Numbered from the stretch's first letter, positions 42,391-53,071 are shown. The stretch is 64,000 nt of DNA from an uncultured bacterium (GCA_937967455.1 CALCJK010000011.1:62001-126000), one strand, 5' to 3'. Made by a program: numbers and translations. The notes: generated by a model not told the origin, from the letters alone.

Positions 42391-45300
42391 ATGAAAAATT
42401 TAATTTTTATTATCTTGTTTACCTTTTTGGTTACTCAAATTGCTTTCTCGCAGGGCGTTTTTAATAGTAACCAATCTGGTAACTGGAATGTTACTAGTAC
42501 CTGGACTTTAGTTTCTGGTAGCGATAGTGATGGTATACCTGATTCAGATGATGATGCTACAATTCTTAATGGTCATACTGTTTCATTAGTGGCATCTGCA
42601 AGTATTAAAAATTTAACAATTAATAATGGTGGTTCGTTAATAGGTCCAAATACTGGGACTACAATATATTATCTAAGGATATATGGAACAAGCTTGGTTA
42701 ACAATGGTACATTAGGTGGTTCACCTGCGGGAACAAGATTAGGTTTAGAACCCGCAAACTCAGGTGGTACAGTAACAATTTCTGGTTCAGGCATTTGTGA
42801 ATTGTCTCAAATTAGACCTTATACTGGTGTATCAGGTATGAATATTGTAATTGACCAGGATATGTATATAAACAGATCATGGAGTCGGGGACTTGGGTTA
42901 ACTGCTTATAGGGACAATTATAAGAGTAATACTCTTACAATTAATGCAGGTAAAACTGTAACTCTTGATTCGACGGCTGATTTTCATTTAGGATCGACTA
43001 GTTCTGCAGTAAAAGGAGCTAATATAACATACGATATCAATGGAACATTGATAACAAACCCAGGCGAGAGGTTTATCTTAATACCTTTTGATTCTTCTAC
43101 ACACACTTTAACAGTAAATGTAAATGGAACTCTTGATTTAAGTGGTAAGGTTTTTGGTTACCGTGTAACTCAATCAGAAGTTGGTTCTGTGTTAATAAAT
43201 GTTAATACAGGTGGAGTTGTAAAAGTTACCGGTACTCCTACTACGGCTGAACTTGATCTGAGAGATGTAATTGTTACTTTAAATGGTACAGGATACATTG
43301 ATGTAGCCGATTGGAATCTACAATATAATCCTACTAATTATATTAGAACATTAGGTAGCGGTGGATTAAAACGGACAGTTGGGACTACAAATGTTATATT
43401 TCCTGTTGGAACACCAACTTCTTATAATCCTGTCACTTTTAATAACTCAGGAACAATTGATAAATTTTTAGTCAAAGTTAAATCAACTTTTGATAATCCA
43501 CTTGTAGATCCAAATAAAGTTGTTAACAGGCAATGGTCAATAGCTGAAGATACACCAGGTGGAAGTAGTGGTACACTTTCACTCCAATGGAATTCAGCAG
43601 AAGAGGCTTCAGGTTTTAACCGTAATGTTGATTTGATTATATCCAGGTATACAGGAACTAACTGGGAATCAAAGGGTGCTGCATTGAGTGGTTCAGATCC
43701 TTATATTGCAACAGCGACAAATTTTACAACTTTTTCTGACTTCATAGTCGAAAGTCGACCAACAAGCAGTTTTCACCTTAGCACAAGTTCAATAATTTTT
43801 GGTAATGTTGAAATTGGTACGTCTAAGAAAGAAAGCGTTTATGTAAAAAATATTGGTACATCAAGTCTAAATATATCTTCTGTTACTTCTGATAATGATC
43901 GTTTTACAGTTGAACCAACAAATGCAACAGTTCCTGTTGGTGATAGTGTTAAATTTAGAGTTACATTTTTCCCTAATTCCCTTGGCGAGCAAAATGGTAC
44001 AATTACATTTGTACACGACGGTGGTGAATCACCGCATTTACTTTCAGTATCAGGGACAGGTGTAGTTGCAGCACCATTATTCAGTGCAAGTCCAGATAAT
44101 TTAGACTTTGGCACAATTGCAGTTGGACGTTCAAAAACAGATAGTTTGAAGGTGAAGAACCTCGGCGGTTCAAACTTAATAATTGATTCAATAAAATCAT
44201 TTAGCGCAGATTTTTCAGTTTTACCATCTACACCAGTTTCTATTTTACCCGGCGACTCGCTAATATTTTATGTTAATTTCAGCCCAACATCACAAGGTAC
44301 GCAATCGGGAAATTTAAGTTTTTATAATAATTCACCAACATCACCCAATACCGTTGGATTAATAGGTTCTGCTTTAACAATATATACCAGGTTGAGTAAC
44401 GGAACCGGTGGTGGTAACTGGTCAAGCACATCTACCTGGCAGGGTGGAGAGTTACCTTCAGTGGTTGATAGTGTAGTTATATTAGGTTCTGATTCTGTTT
44501 ACCTATTGTCAGATGTTACTATAGGTGGTCTTTACATTTATCCGAATGCTAAATTAGGACTTGAGGACACTTTGAAAATAACTTCTGGAACAGTTTATGG
44601 AAAAATTAGAACTGGTGGTACAGCAAGCGCAATTATTCCTAGCAGCAATCTTAAATTTATGAATGGATCAATATATGTCCATGGTTTAAGTTCTGGAAGT
44701 ATTCCTGTTTCTGTTTGGGAAGATGGTTCAACCTGTGAGGTAACTGGATATACATCGGGATCTAAACCCGCAAATCTGAATCAAAATTTCTATAATTTTA
44801 ATTGGAAATGTCCTGCCCAATCTGCAACTGTAGATCTTAGCTGGTTCAATAATACAATCAGAGGTAATGTTACAATTGTCAATCCACCTGGAATTAGAAC
44901 TCAAATGACCTCACCAGGTGCTGGTTCTCCAAATACTATTACCATTTTGGGTAATATATATGTTCAATCTGGACATTTTACTTCAAACGGTTCGTCTAGC
45001 TCAGCTAATATTACAGTAAATACTTATGGTGATATTATTGTCACAGGTGATCCAAGTAATGTTGCAAATACTAATTTCTCGATAAGCAGAGGAAGTGGAC
45101 CTATTGTTAACTGGAATTTATTCGGAGATTTAATAATTTCCGATGCAACTACACAAAATTCATCAAATACTGCAGGTGGTGCAATATTTTATTTTTCAAA
45201 ATCTGGTACACAGAACCTAACATTTAATAATGTTATAGTTACAGGCCCGGTTAATTTTACAGTTACAAGTGGTTCAACAGTTGATCTTGGAACTAGTGTA

Positions 45301-47223
45301 ATAGCTGGTTCCGGTAGTTTCATTGTAAATTCAAATAGTGGTATAATTACAAGTCATCCTTCTGGAATAAATGGAAACATAACCTGTACTGGCACAGGAA
45401 CCGGAGCAACACCTGGCGGAAATTCATTTAGTACAGAAGCAAATTATACTTTTAACGGAACTTCTGATCAAGTCACTGGTTCATATTTACCTTCTTCAGT
45501 TAATAATTTGATAATTGATAATCCTGCAAATGTCACGTTAACATCAAATGTAATTATCAATGGAACCTTATCAGTTTTAAATGGTGATTTACTCACAGTT
45601 GATAAGTCAGTTACTTTAGGTCCTGATGGCATACTTGCAGAAACCGATGGGAACACAGTTATCGGAAAAGTAATCACTACAAGAAATGTTGTTCAAGGTG
45701 TTAATAATACCTTTGGTGGAATTGGTATTGAAATTAATGCTTCAGGTGGGTCACTAGGTTCTACATATGTTGAAAGGATTACAGGTGTTCCTCAAACTGG
45801 AAATGGAAAATATTCAATCTTGCGCTACTTCAATATTAATCCAACTATAAATACTGGTTTAAATGCAACATTTGTGTTCAAATATGACAATTCAGAATTA
45901 AATGGGCAAAATGCTAATACACTCCAATTGTTTAAATCAGTTGATGATGGATTAACATGGATGAACATGAATGGTACACCAAATTCAGCGGAGAACAAAA
46001 TTACACTAAATGGTGTAGGTAGTTTTTCAAGATGGACTGCTGCAGATGAAAATAACATAATAGGTGAAGTTCCGTTTACATTTAGTGTTAATTCTGGTTG
46101 GAATATGGTTTCTGTTCCGATAAAAGTTGAAGATTATCGTAAGATTGTTTTATTCCCGAACTCAATATCTAATGCATTTGCTTTTGACAATGGCTATATC
46201 CAAAAAGATATATTAGAAAATGGAAAGGGTTACTGGTTAAAATTCCCAACCGGTGGTGATGCTGCAATATTTGGCACTATGATATTCTATGACAGCGTTG
46301 ATGTAAATGCAGGGTGGAATATGATAGGTTCGATTTCTGTCCCAATCAGTAAAAATGATGTTGTACCTAGTATCGGTGTTAATATTATTTCACATTTTTA
46401 TGGTTATCAGGCTGGTTACATTCCTGTGGATAGTTTGAATCCGGGCAAAGCTTACTGGGTAAAAGTTAATGCACCAGGGAGATTGTATTTCACTACATCT
46501 GGATTTTCAAAATCAATTGGAGCTACTCGAGATTTTGAAGAACTTAACTCAATAACATTTACTGATGCTGCTGGAAATTCTCAGACGTTATATTTTGGGA
46601 ATAATGCGTTAAGTAAATTACCGAGCGAGTTTTTTGAACTACCTCCTTCAACTCCTGATGGAATATTTGATGTAAGATTTACTTCCCAAAGAATTGCGGA
46701 GTTACATCCAGAAGCAATTACAAATATGCATATCTATCCAATCACTCTTGCATCAGCTGTTAATCCTATTACTGTTACTTGGCAGATTAAGAACAAAGGA
46801 GAATACGGATATTCGTTATTTGATGGAAGCAAGGATGTCCCGTTAAAAAATTCTGGTAGCGTTAAAATTAATGTTATTAATGATGGTAAATTAATTTTAA
46901 AATTACATCCTGCAAACATTATTCCAAAGGAGTACTTACTTGGGAAAAATTATCCTAATCCATTCAATCCATCAACTTCATTCAATGTAGAGATTCCAGT
47001 TGAATCTAATATTTCTGTAAAAGTTTATAACCTTCTCGGACAGCAAGTTGCGGATTTAGCATCTGGAATTTATGAAGCTGGTACCTATACTTTTACCTGG
47101 AATGGGTTATCAGATACAAAAGAGCAATTAAGTAGTGGTATATACTTTTATAAGATGGAAGCAAAATCACTAAAAGATAGCAGAAGTTTCACATCTGTTC
47201 AAAAAATGATTTTAATGAAATAA
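42391..47223 (+). CDS. Giant T9SS-secreted multidomain protein
   Basis: A 1610-residue secreted protein. Signal peptide 1-21 (ending IAFSQ). Residues about 22-440 are a repetitive beta-rich region with GNWNVTSTWT. Two ASH-like beta domains follow (about 455-660: FGNVEIGTSKKESVYVKNIG and DFGTIAVGRSKTDSLKVKNLG). Residues 665-1080 repeat the module of the 38328 protein (GGNWSSTSTWQ, EDGSTCEVTGY, SISRGSGP). A GWNMVSVPIKV module at about 1233-1390 is shared with the pectate lyase at 47250. The end is a YPNPFNPSTSF sorting domain with NLLGQQV and LSSGIYFYKM. No catalytic motif was seen. A cell-surface scaffold, adhesin or polysaccharide-binding protein is likely. AAAGGAG precedes the ATG. Confidence 0.8.
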   Translation: MKNLIFIILFTFLVTQIAFSQGVFNSNQSGNWNVTSTWTLVSGSDSDGIPDSDDDATILNGHTVSLVASASIKNLTINNGGSLIGPNTGTTIYYLRIYGTSLVNNGTLGGSPAGTRLGLEPANSGGTVTISGSGICELSQIRPYTGVSGMNIVIDQDMYINRSWSRGLGLTAYRDNYKSNTLTINAGKTVTLDSTADFHLGSTSSAVKGANITYDINGTLITNPGERFILIPFDSSTHTLTVNVNGTLDLSGKVFGYRVTQSEVGSVLINVNTGGVVKVTGTPTTAELDLRDVIVTLNGTGYIDVADWNLQYNPTNYIRTLGSGGLKRTVGTTNVIFPVGTPTSYNPVTFNNSGTIDKFLVKVKSTFDNPLVDPNKVVNRQWSIAEDTPGGSSGTLSLQWNSAEEASGFNRNVDLIISRYTGTNWESKGAALSGSDPYIATATNFTTFSDFIVESRPTSSFHLSTSSIIFGNVEIGTSKKESVYVKNIGTSSLNISSVTSDNDRFTVEPTNATVPVGDSVKFRVTFFPNSLGEQNGTITFVHDGGESPHLLSVSGTGVVAAPLFSASPDNLDFGTIAVGRSKTDSLKVKNLGGSNLIIDSIKSFSADFSVLPSTPVSILPGDSLIFYVNFSPTSQGTQSGNLSFYNNSPTSPNTVGLIGSALTIYTRLSNGTGGGNWSSTSTWQGGELPSVVDSVVILGSDSVYLLSDVTIGGLYIYPNAKLGLEDTLKITSGTVYGKIRTGGTASAIIPSSNLKFMNGSIYVHGLSSGSIPVSVWEDGSTCEVTGYTSGSKPANLNQNFYNFNWKCPAQSATVDLSWFNNTIRGNVTIVNPPGIRTQMTSPGAGSPNTITILGNIYVQSGHFTSNGSSSSANITVNTYGDIIVTGDPSNVANTNFSISRGSGPIVNWNLFGDLIISDATTQNSSNTAGGAIFYFSKSGTQNLTFNNVIVTGPVNFTVTSGSTVDLGTSVIAGSGSFIVNSNSGIITSHPSGINGNITCTGTGTGATPGGNSFSTEANYTFNGTSDQVTGSYLPSSVNNLIIDNPANVTLTSNVIINGTLSVLNGDLLTVDKSVTLGPDGILAETDGNTVIGKVITTRNVVQGVNNTFGGIGIEINASGGSLGSTYVERITGVPQTGNGKYSILRYFNINPTINTGLNATFVFKYDNSELNGQNANTLQLFKSVDDGLTWMNMNGTPNSAENKITLNGVGSFSRWTAADENNIIGEVPFTFSVNSGWNMVSVPIKVEDYRKIVLFPNSISNAFAFDNGYIQKDILENGKGYWLKFPTGGDAAIFGTMIFYDSVDVNAGWNMIGSISVPISKNDVVPSIGVNIISHFYGYQAGYIPVDSLNPGKAYWVKVNAPGRLYFTTSGFSKSIGATRDFEELNSITFTDAAGNSQTLYFGNNALSKLPSEFFELPPSTPDGIFDVRFTSQRIAELHPEAITNMHIYPITLASAVNPITVTWQIKNKGEYGYSLFDGSKDVPLKNSGSVKINVINDGKLILKLHPANIIPKEYLLGKNYPNPFNPSTSFNVEIPVESNISVKVYNLLGQQVADLASGIYEAGTYTFTWNGLSDTKEQLSSGIYFYKMEAKSLKDSRSFTSVQKMILMK
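44387..45640 (+). repeat. Paralogous module shared with the 38328 protein
   Basis: This segment of the 1610-residue protein encodes the same module as about 38400-39640: GNWS..STWQ opening, SIPVS.WEDGSTCEVTGY, NQNFYNF, TSPGAGSPNTI, NGSSSSANITVNTYG, SISRGSGP and FNGT.DQVTG. DNA identity is also visible over short stretches (for example tttctcgataag). It reflects a domain duplicated within the locus. Confidence 0.8.
46081..46500 (+). other. GWNM module, shared with the PL1 lyase C terminus
   Basis: Encodes SGWNMVSVPIKV...FDNGYIQKD...GYWLKFP...AGWNMIGSISVPIS...HFYGYQAGYIPVD...GKAYWVKV. The same order of motifs occurs at 51076-51480 in the pectate lyase gene. The module holds an internal duplication (two GWNM/GWNLI units). 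Function unknown; it lies just before the T9SS sorting domain here but is terminal in the lyase. Confidence 0.75.
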
Positions 47224-47249
47224 GTTTTAAGAAAGGTCGGGACACTGAA

Positions 47250-50200
47250 ATGTTTAAGAAAAATCTAATTTTTATAATAATAATTCTAACAATATTTAAT
47301 TTTGCATTTAGTCAGACGCAATTAACAGAAAATTGGGATTCTGGAAACACAATTCCTACTAGTAGTACACAAGCACCGAGTGTCCCGACTGATTATAATA
47401 CAAGTTCTGGGGTATGGACTTTAATGCGTTCATACAGACACGGTACAACTAATTATTCACCTCCTTATGCTTTGCGGTTGTTGAAAGGTACAGATACAGC
47501 ATATGCGATTACCCCAGTGCTCAATACTGTTGGGACTATCTCATTTTATGGATATGCGACAAGTGCAAAACCAATATTTATTTTCAAATCAACGAATGGT
47601 GGCACAAACTGGATCTTTGTTGATTCTGTACTTACTGGGAGTGGAGCTTTCGCTTATTGCTCAGTTACATTAAATGATCCTGCTAACAATATTAAACTAA
47701 AAATTCAGAACGGTACAGGAAATGTAAACGATATAAATGTCGATAATGTTGTTATAACTTCTTACACTACAGGAGCTCAAATTGATGTATCAACAAATTC
47801 ACTTACAAGTTTTGGTAACCTCGTTTATGGAAATACATCAGCTTCACAATCATATTCACTGTCGGGTACTGGTTTAACAAATGATTTAATTGTAACTGCA
47901 CCTTCAAACTTCCAAATAAGTTTAGACAATACTAATTTTTCAAGTACTATTAATCTTATTCCGGTAGATGGGAATGTTGCGAGTACAACAATTTACATTA
48001 ACTTTTCGCCCAACTCACCTGTTGGAACCATTACGAATGATATTCAACATACAAGTACTGGTGCAGCAACAAAATATGTTAGTGTTACTGGTACTGCTCT
48101 TGATATTGAACCAACAATTCAATCAAATATCACATTCGGGACTGTTACAGATACTTCGATTTTTGTAAATTTTTCAGGTGGTAATGGTAATAGAAGAATT
48201 CTTGTTGTGAGATCTGGAAATCCAGTCACTTTTTCTCCAATGGATGGTAATGCTATTTTTGGTGTGAATTCCAATTTTAACCTGGCAACAGATCAGGGCT
48301 CTGGAAATAAAGTAGTTTATGATGGTACAGGAAATAATGTCAATGTTATAGGCTTAACACAAAATACAATATATCATTTTGCTGTTTATGAGTATAATGC
48401 TGGCACTAACAATTCACAAAATTATTTAATAGTTTCACCTGGAACAGGTTCTCAAACAACTCAAGCAGTTCCAACACTCACAGTAACTCCTTTATCACTA
48501 TCATTTGGAAATGTTCTGATTGGTACAACTTCTATTGAGAAAACATATCAAATATCAGGAACAACATTAAACCCAACTACAGGTTCAATCAGTGTAACTG
48601 CACCAACTGGTTTTGAAGTTTCATTGTCGAGTGGTTCTGGATTTTCTTCTAATCTTAATATCCCATACATAGATGGAACACTTAACAATACAACAGTTTA
48701 TGTTAGATTCAAACCAACAGTTGTTCAAGTTTATTCTGGAGAAATAATTAATAGTGGAGGTAGTGCCAGTGCAAAAAATGTTGAAGTGGTAGGAAATGGC
48801 GTTGGACCATCAGTAGACAATGAATTTCAGGCTGAGGATGCTCTTTTGGTTAGTTCTTATATTATGTCCGACTATTCAGGGTATACCGGAACTGGTTATG
48901 TAGATCTTGGGGATAAAACAGGTGCATCAATAGAGATCGTGTTTAATCGAGAATCGGCAGCGACTGATACTGTTTCAGTGCGATATGCAAACGGTGCAAG
49001 TACCAGAAGTTTGACCATCTATTTAAATGATATTAACATGGGAACTTTATCATTTACTACAACAGGTAGTTGGACTACCTGGAATGTGGTGAAAAAAGTT
49101 TTAAGTTTAAATTCCGGAATTAATCGTTTAAAATTTGAATTAACAACAAATGCAGTAGGTCCAAATATAGACAAAATAAATATCAGTGGTCAGTTAGCGA
49201 CACCAATGTATAAGCTAACACTGCTTACAAGTGGTAATGGAAGTGTTTCTGCTAATCCTTCAGCTACTTATTATGAAGCTGGTACAATGGTGACTTTAAC
49301 TGCTATACCAAATTCTGGTTATAATTTTTATCGCTGGGGAGGTACAAATGAAAGTTTTCAAAATCCCATAAACATTATAATGGACTCACATAAAACTCAA
49401 ATTGGTATAATTTCACCACAGGATGGATTTGTGACCCCATTCCCGTATGAATCATCTCCTCGAGGATTTGCATCAGTTCCTGCACTCGGTTATTCACAAG
49501 GTACTACCGGTGGCAAAGGACCACATAAAGTTTATGTGACAAGCTCAACTCAATTTGCTGAATTAATGCTTAGAAGAGTTGATGTCGGTAAAGTTCTTAA
49601 TCTTCCTCCTCTTACTGTTTATATTGTTGGAACATTAGTGCCTGGATCAGGAGTAGCTGATAAAATCGATATAAAAGATGCTTACGATATCTCAATAATT
49701 GGAGTTGGTTCGGATGCAGGACTTAACGGATTGGGATTAAATGTAGTTCGCTCGAAAAATATTATTATTAGAAATCTTAAAATTACTAACGCTCCTATAG
49801 ATGGCATAACAATTGAAGCTGATGACTCAGAAGGAACTGGCAATCATATTTGGGTTGACCATTGTTCAATTTCAAATTGTTACGATGGTGCACTTGATGT
49901 TACACATGCAGCAGCTTATGTCACACTATCATGGAATCACTTTTATAAACACGATAAAACAAGTTTAGTTGGCGGTTCAGATAACCAGCCTTCAGATGTA
50001 GCATTCAAAGTTACATATCACCATAATTATTTTGATAGTACTGGTCAAAGACATCCACGTGTCAGGTTTGGTAAAGTGCATGTTTTAAATAACTATTATA
50101 GAAAAAATGTTTTATATGGTGTTTCATCAAATTGTGAAGCCGATGTACTTGTTGAAGGAAATTATTTTTATAATGTTCCAATTCCATACGAAAGTTTAAG

Positions 50201-51530
50201 AGTCGGAACTAACTATCCCGGAGATTTAGTTGCAAGAAATAATATATTAGCCGGAACAACAGGTCCTGGGTCAACTCGCGGAACCGCTTTTGAAGCATCT
50301 ACTTTCTATAACTATACAATCGATCCACCAGAAAATATACCGCAAATAGTTTCAACTTACGCAGGTAGTGGCAAATATGACTTTAGCTACGAATTTACAT
50401 CATCTACAAAGTATATTTTAAATGTTACAGCTTTAAATGGTTATGTGATTAAAAATCCAGACCAAACTGAATACGACAGTGGTGCAGTTGTCCAATTAAC
50501 TGCAATTCCAAATACTGGCTATCACTTCGTAGACTGGAGTGGTGATTTAACAGGTATCACTAATCCAACTGTCATTGAAATGAACAGTAATAAAAATGTT
50601 ACTGCAAATTTTGCTATTAATCAATATCTTATAATTGCATCGGCAGGGCCAAATGGTTCAATTTCTCCGTCAGGTAATATATATGTCAATTATGGAGATA
50701 GTGTCACTTTCACCTTCACACCATCAATAGGTTATCATATCGACAGTGTTTTTGTTGATAATGTTTATGTCGGCAATCCATCATATTACAAATTCGAAAA
50801 TGTAACCGGTAATCATGCAATTTTTGTTAAATTCGCTATCAACAAATATACAATAATTGCTACAGCTGGTAGCAATGGTAGCATTGTTCCTGAAGGGACT
50901 ATAATTGTGAATTATGGTTCGGACCAGATGTTTACTTTTTTACCAGATCAAAATTATCAGGTGGATAGTGTTTTCGTGGATGGAGCCTATATTGGATCAC
51001 CTGTTAGTTATACATTCCAAAATGTGACGAGTGATCACACAATTTTCGTGAAATTCAAAGCTTCAGAATCTGGAGTTAGCTTTAATGTCGAGCGTGGCTG
51101 GAATATGATTTCTCTACCCGTCATCGTTTCGAATAATCGAAAAGAAATCCTCTTCCCAGGTTCAATTTCAAGTGCTTATCTTTTCGATAATGGTTACCAA
51201 AGTAGTGACACATTGAATAATGGAGTTGGTTACTGGCTAAAATTTCCTTCCAATGCTGCTATAGATATAGCAGGTCAGTATATTACTTCTGCACAAATAC
51301 CAGTTAAAGCTGGATGGAATTTAATTGGCACTATATCAGTTCCAGTTTCTGTATCCAGTATTCAAATTACAAATCCATCAAGTTTTATTTCTAATTTTTA
51401 TGGTTATGAGAATGGATATTTTGTTGCTGATACATTATATCCAGGGAAAGCATACTGGATTAAGGTGAGTGAAGATGGTTTGATTCTGATGGGTGAAAAC
51501 TTGAAATCTAAAACAATGCAAATAAAGTAG
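47250..51530 (+). CDS. PL1 pectate lyase, multidomain and secreted
   Basis: A 1426-residue exported enzyme. After the signal peptide (ending FAFSQ) come beta domains: ASH-like at about 177-285 and 400-510, FN3-like at about 290-395, and a CBM6/35-like module at 523-647 (EFQAEDALLVS...NIDKINISG). A VTLTAIPNSGYNFYRWGG repeat lies near 690. The PL1 domain spans about 727-1000: IWVDHCSISNCYDGALDVTH with Ca-binding Asp residues, and HPRVRFGKVHVLNNYY with the catalytic Arg. Three more bacterial-repeat units (about 1040-1270) and a GWNMISLPVIV module (1275-1426) follow. It cleaves polygalacturonate by beta-elimination. Unlike its neighbours it lacks a YPNPFNP sorting domain; the C terminus is simply GENLKSKTMQIK. 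Confidence 0.93.
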   Translation: MFKKNLIFIIIILTIFNFAFSQTQLTENWDSGNTIPTSSTQAPSVPTDYNTSSGVWTLMRSYRHGTTNYSPPYALRLLKGTDTAYAITPVLNTVGTISFYGYATSAKPIFIFKSTNGGTNWIFVDSVLTGSGAFAYCSVTLNDPANNIKLKIQNGTGNVNDINVDNVVITSYTTGAQIDVSTNSLTSFGNLVYGNTSASQSYSLSGTGLTNDLIVTAPSNFQISLDNTNFSSTINLIPVDGNVASTTIYINFSPNSPVGTITNDIQHTSTGAATKYVSVTGTALDIEPTIQSNITFGTVTDTSIFVNFSGGNGNRRILVVRSGNPVTFSPMDGNAIFGVNSNFNLATDQGSGNKVVYDGTGNNVNVIGLTQNTIYHFAVYEYNAGTNNSQNYLIVSPGTGSQTTQAVPTLTVTPLSLSFGNVLIGTTSIEKTYQISGTTLNPTTGSISVTAPTGFEVSLSSGSGFSSNLNIPYIDGTLNNTTVYVRFKPTVVQVYSGEIINSGGSASAKNVEVVGNGVGPSVDNEFQAEDALLVSSYIMSDYSGYTGTGYVDLGDKTGASIEIVFNRESAATDTVSVRYANGASTRSLTIYLNDINMGTLSFTTTGSWTTWNVVKKVLSLNSGINRLKFELTTNAVGPNIDKINISGQLATPMYKLTLLTSGNGSVSANPSATYYEAGTMVTLTAIPNSGYNFYRWGGTNESFQNPINIIMDSHKTQIGIISPQDGFVTPFPYESSPRGFASVPALGYSQGTTGGKGPHKVYVTSSTQFAELMLRRVDVGKVLNLPPLTVYIVGTLVPGSGVADKIDIKDAYDISIIGVGSDAGLNGLGLNVVRSKNIIIRNLKITNAPIDGITIEADDSEGTGNHIWVDHCSISNCYDGALDVTHAAAYVTLSWNHFYKHDKTSLVGGSDNQPSDVAFKVTYHHNYFDSTGQRHPRVRFGKVHVLNNYYRKNVLYGVSSNCEADVLVEGNYFYNVPIPYESLRVGTNYPGDLVARNNILAGTTGPGSTRGTAFEASTFYNYTIDPPENIPQIVSTYAGSGKYDFSYEFTSSTKYILNVTALNGYVIKNPDQTEYDSGAVVQLTAIPNTGYHFVDWSGDLTGITNPTVIEMNSNKNVTANFAINQYLIIASAGPNGSISPSGNIYVNYGDSVTFTFTPSIGYHIDSVFVDNVYVGNPSYYKFENVTGNHAIFVKFAINKYTIIATAGSNGSIVPEGTIIVNYGSDQMFTFLPDQNYQVDSVFVDGAYIGSPVSYTFQNVTSDHTIFVKFKASESGVSFNVERGWNMISLPVIVSNNRKEILFPGSISSAYLFDNGYQSSDTLNNGVGYWLKFPSNAAIDIAGQYITSAQIPVKAGWNLIGTISVPVSVSSIQITNPSSFISNFYGYENGYFVADTLYPGKAYWIKVSEDGLILMGENLKSKTMQIK

Positions 51531-51541
51531 GATTAATCTCA

Positions 51542-53071
51542 ATGGCGAAATATAAGTTATTAATTTTGTTAATTTTAATGGTTCGGTCGTTTATATTTTC
51601 TCAAATATATGTTTCCGTGGATGGTGCAGATACTAATTCAGGAACATTTGAATTTCCATTCAAGACAATTACCAAAGCTGTCTCAGTAGCTAACCCTGGT
51701 GATACAATTTATATTAGAGGTGGTGTACATCAGTACAATACCACAATTACAATATCAAAAATTGGAACAAGCTTTAATAAATATTATATGTTTGCTTATC
51801 CTGGTGAAAGGCCAATAATTGACTTTTCATCAATGGTTACATCTGATGCTAATCGTGGTATAAGTTTAAGAGGTAATTACTGGCACATATATGGACTTGA
51901 CATCAAAGGTGCAGGCGATAACGGAATGCACATAAGAGGTAATTATAATATAGTAGAAAATTGTGCATTTTATGAAAACAGAGATACAGGCTTGCAACTA
52001 AGTAACGGTGCATCAAATAATCAAATTATTAATTGCGATTCTTATCATAATATTGATCCAGGTGAAGGTAATGCTGATGGCTTTGCCCCCAAAATGGATA
52101 TTGGAACAGGAAATTATTTTTATGGGTGTAGAGCATGGCAAAATTCCGACGATGGTTATGATGGTTATCTTAGGGGAGCAAACAATGTTACAACTACTTA
52201 CGAAAATTGCTGGGCTTTTAAGAATGGTTATCGAGCCGATGGCTCAATAAGTTTAGGTAATGGTAATGGTTTCAAGATGGGCGGAAGTGATGATAAAACA
52301 CTAATGCATAATGTGATAATGAAAAATTGCTTGGCATTTGATAACCGTGTTAAAGGTTTCGATCAGAACAATAATAAAGGTTCGATGATACTTTACAATT
52401 GTACAGCTTATCGTAATGGACAGAATTATGGTATGGGGGGAATAGTGTACACTGATAGTGGAAAGGTTATGACACTGATTAATTGTGCTGTGTTAGGTGG
52501 TGTTGGTTCAATCTGGAGTGGGGCAATTCAGCAAACAAATAGCTGGATGCCACCATTCTCTGTAACTTCAGCTGATTTTGTAAGCATAGATACAGCTGGT
52601 GTTCGAGGACCGAGAAATCCAGATGGAAGTTTACCTGAACTTCCATTTATGCGTCTAGCGTATGGAAGTCAGTTGATAGATGCTGGAACTGATGTAGGAC
52701 TTCCATATTTTGGAACTGCACCCGATATCGGTGCTTACGAATCGAATTATACTAATAGCATTGTAAATGATTATAATGAACCAATTAATTTTAAATTATA
52801 CCAAAATTATCCTAATCCTTTCAATCCAAAAACGACTATTGAGTTTTCATTACCAGAAAATGCAATAGTAAGCTTGAGTGTTTATAATATCCTTGGTCAG
52901 GAAGTTGTGAAACTTACAGATAGAGAATTATTCACGGCTGGTAGAAATGAAATAGTTTTTGATGCTTCAAATTTAATATCTGGTGTGTATTTCTATCGCA
53001 TCATCGTAGAGAGTGCAGAAAAATCAACAAAAAAATTTGAACAGGTCAAAAAAATGTTACTGATAAAATAA
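51542..53071 (+). CDS. PL9-like pectate lyase with T9SS sorting domain
   Basis: A 509-residue secreted parallel beta-helix protein. The signal peptide ends RSFIFSQ. YVSVDGADTNSGTFEFPFKTITKAV is the usual beta-helix opening. The PL9 signature follows: NADGFAPKMDIGTGNYFYGCRAWQNSDDGYDGY, which holds the catalytic Lys and Ca-binding Asp residues, then NGNGFKMGG and VKGFDQNN. PL9 enzymes cut pectate or rhamnogalacturonan by beta-elimination. The last 90 residues are a T9SS domain (YQNYPNPFNPKTTIEF, NILGQEVVKL, ISGVYFYRI), so the enzyme should end up on the cell surface. It lies 11 bases after the PL1 gene. Confidence 0.9.
   Translation: MAKYKLLILLILMVRSFIFSQIYVSVDGADTNSGTFEFPFKTITKAVSVANPGDTIYIRGGVHQYNTTITISKIGTSFNKYYMFAYPGERPIIDFSSMVTSDANRGISLRGNYWHIYGLDIKGAGDNGMHIRGNYNIVENCAFYENRDTGLQLSNGASNNQIINCDSYHNIDPGEGNADGFAPKMDIGTGNYFYGCRAWQNSDDGYDGYLRGANNVTTTYENCWAFKNGYRADGSISLGNGNGFKMGGSDDKTLMHNVIMKNCLAFDNRVKGFDQNNNKGSMILYNCTAYRNGQNYGMGGIVYTDSGKVMTLINCAVLGGVGSIWSGAIQQTNSWMPPFSVTSADFVSIDTAGVRGPRNPDGSLPELPFMRLAYGSQLIDAGTDVGLPYFGTAPDIGAYESNYTNSIVNDYNEPINFKLYQNYPNPFNPKTTIEFSLPENAIVSLSVYNILGQEVVKLTDRELFTAGRNEIVFDASNLISGVYFYRIIVESAEKSTKKFEQVKKMLLIK

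Noticed and set aside
50400-51070. Repeats in the pectate lyase taken as a DNA repeat array or CRISPR
   Set aside because: They are degenerate protein repeats (GSISP, YHIDSVFVD units) within a continuous reading frame, with no identical DNA units or spacers.
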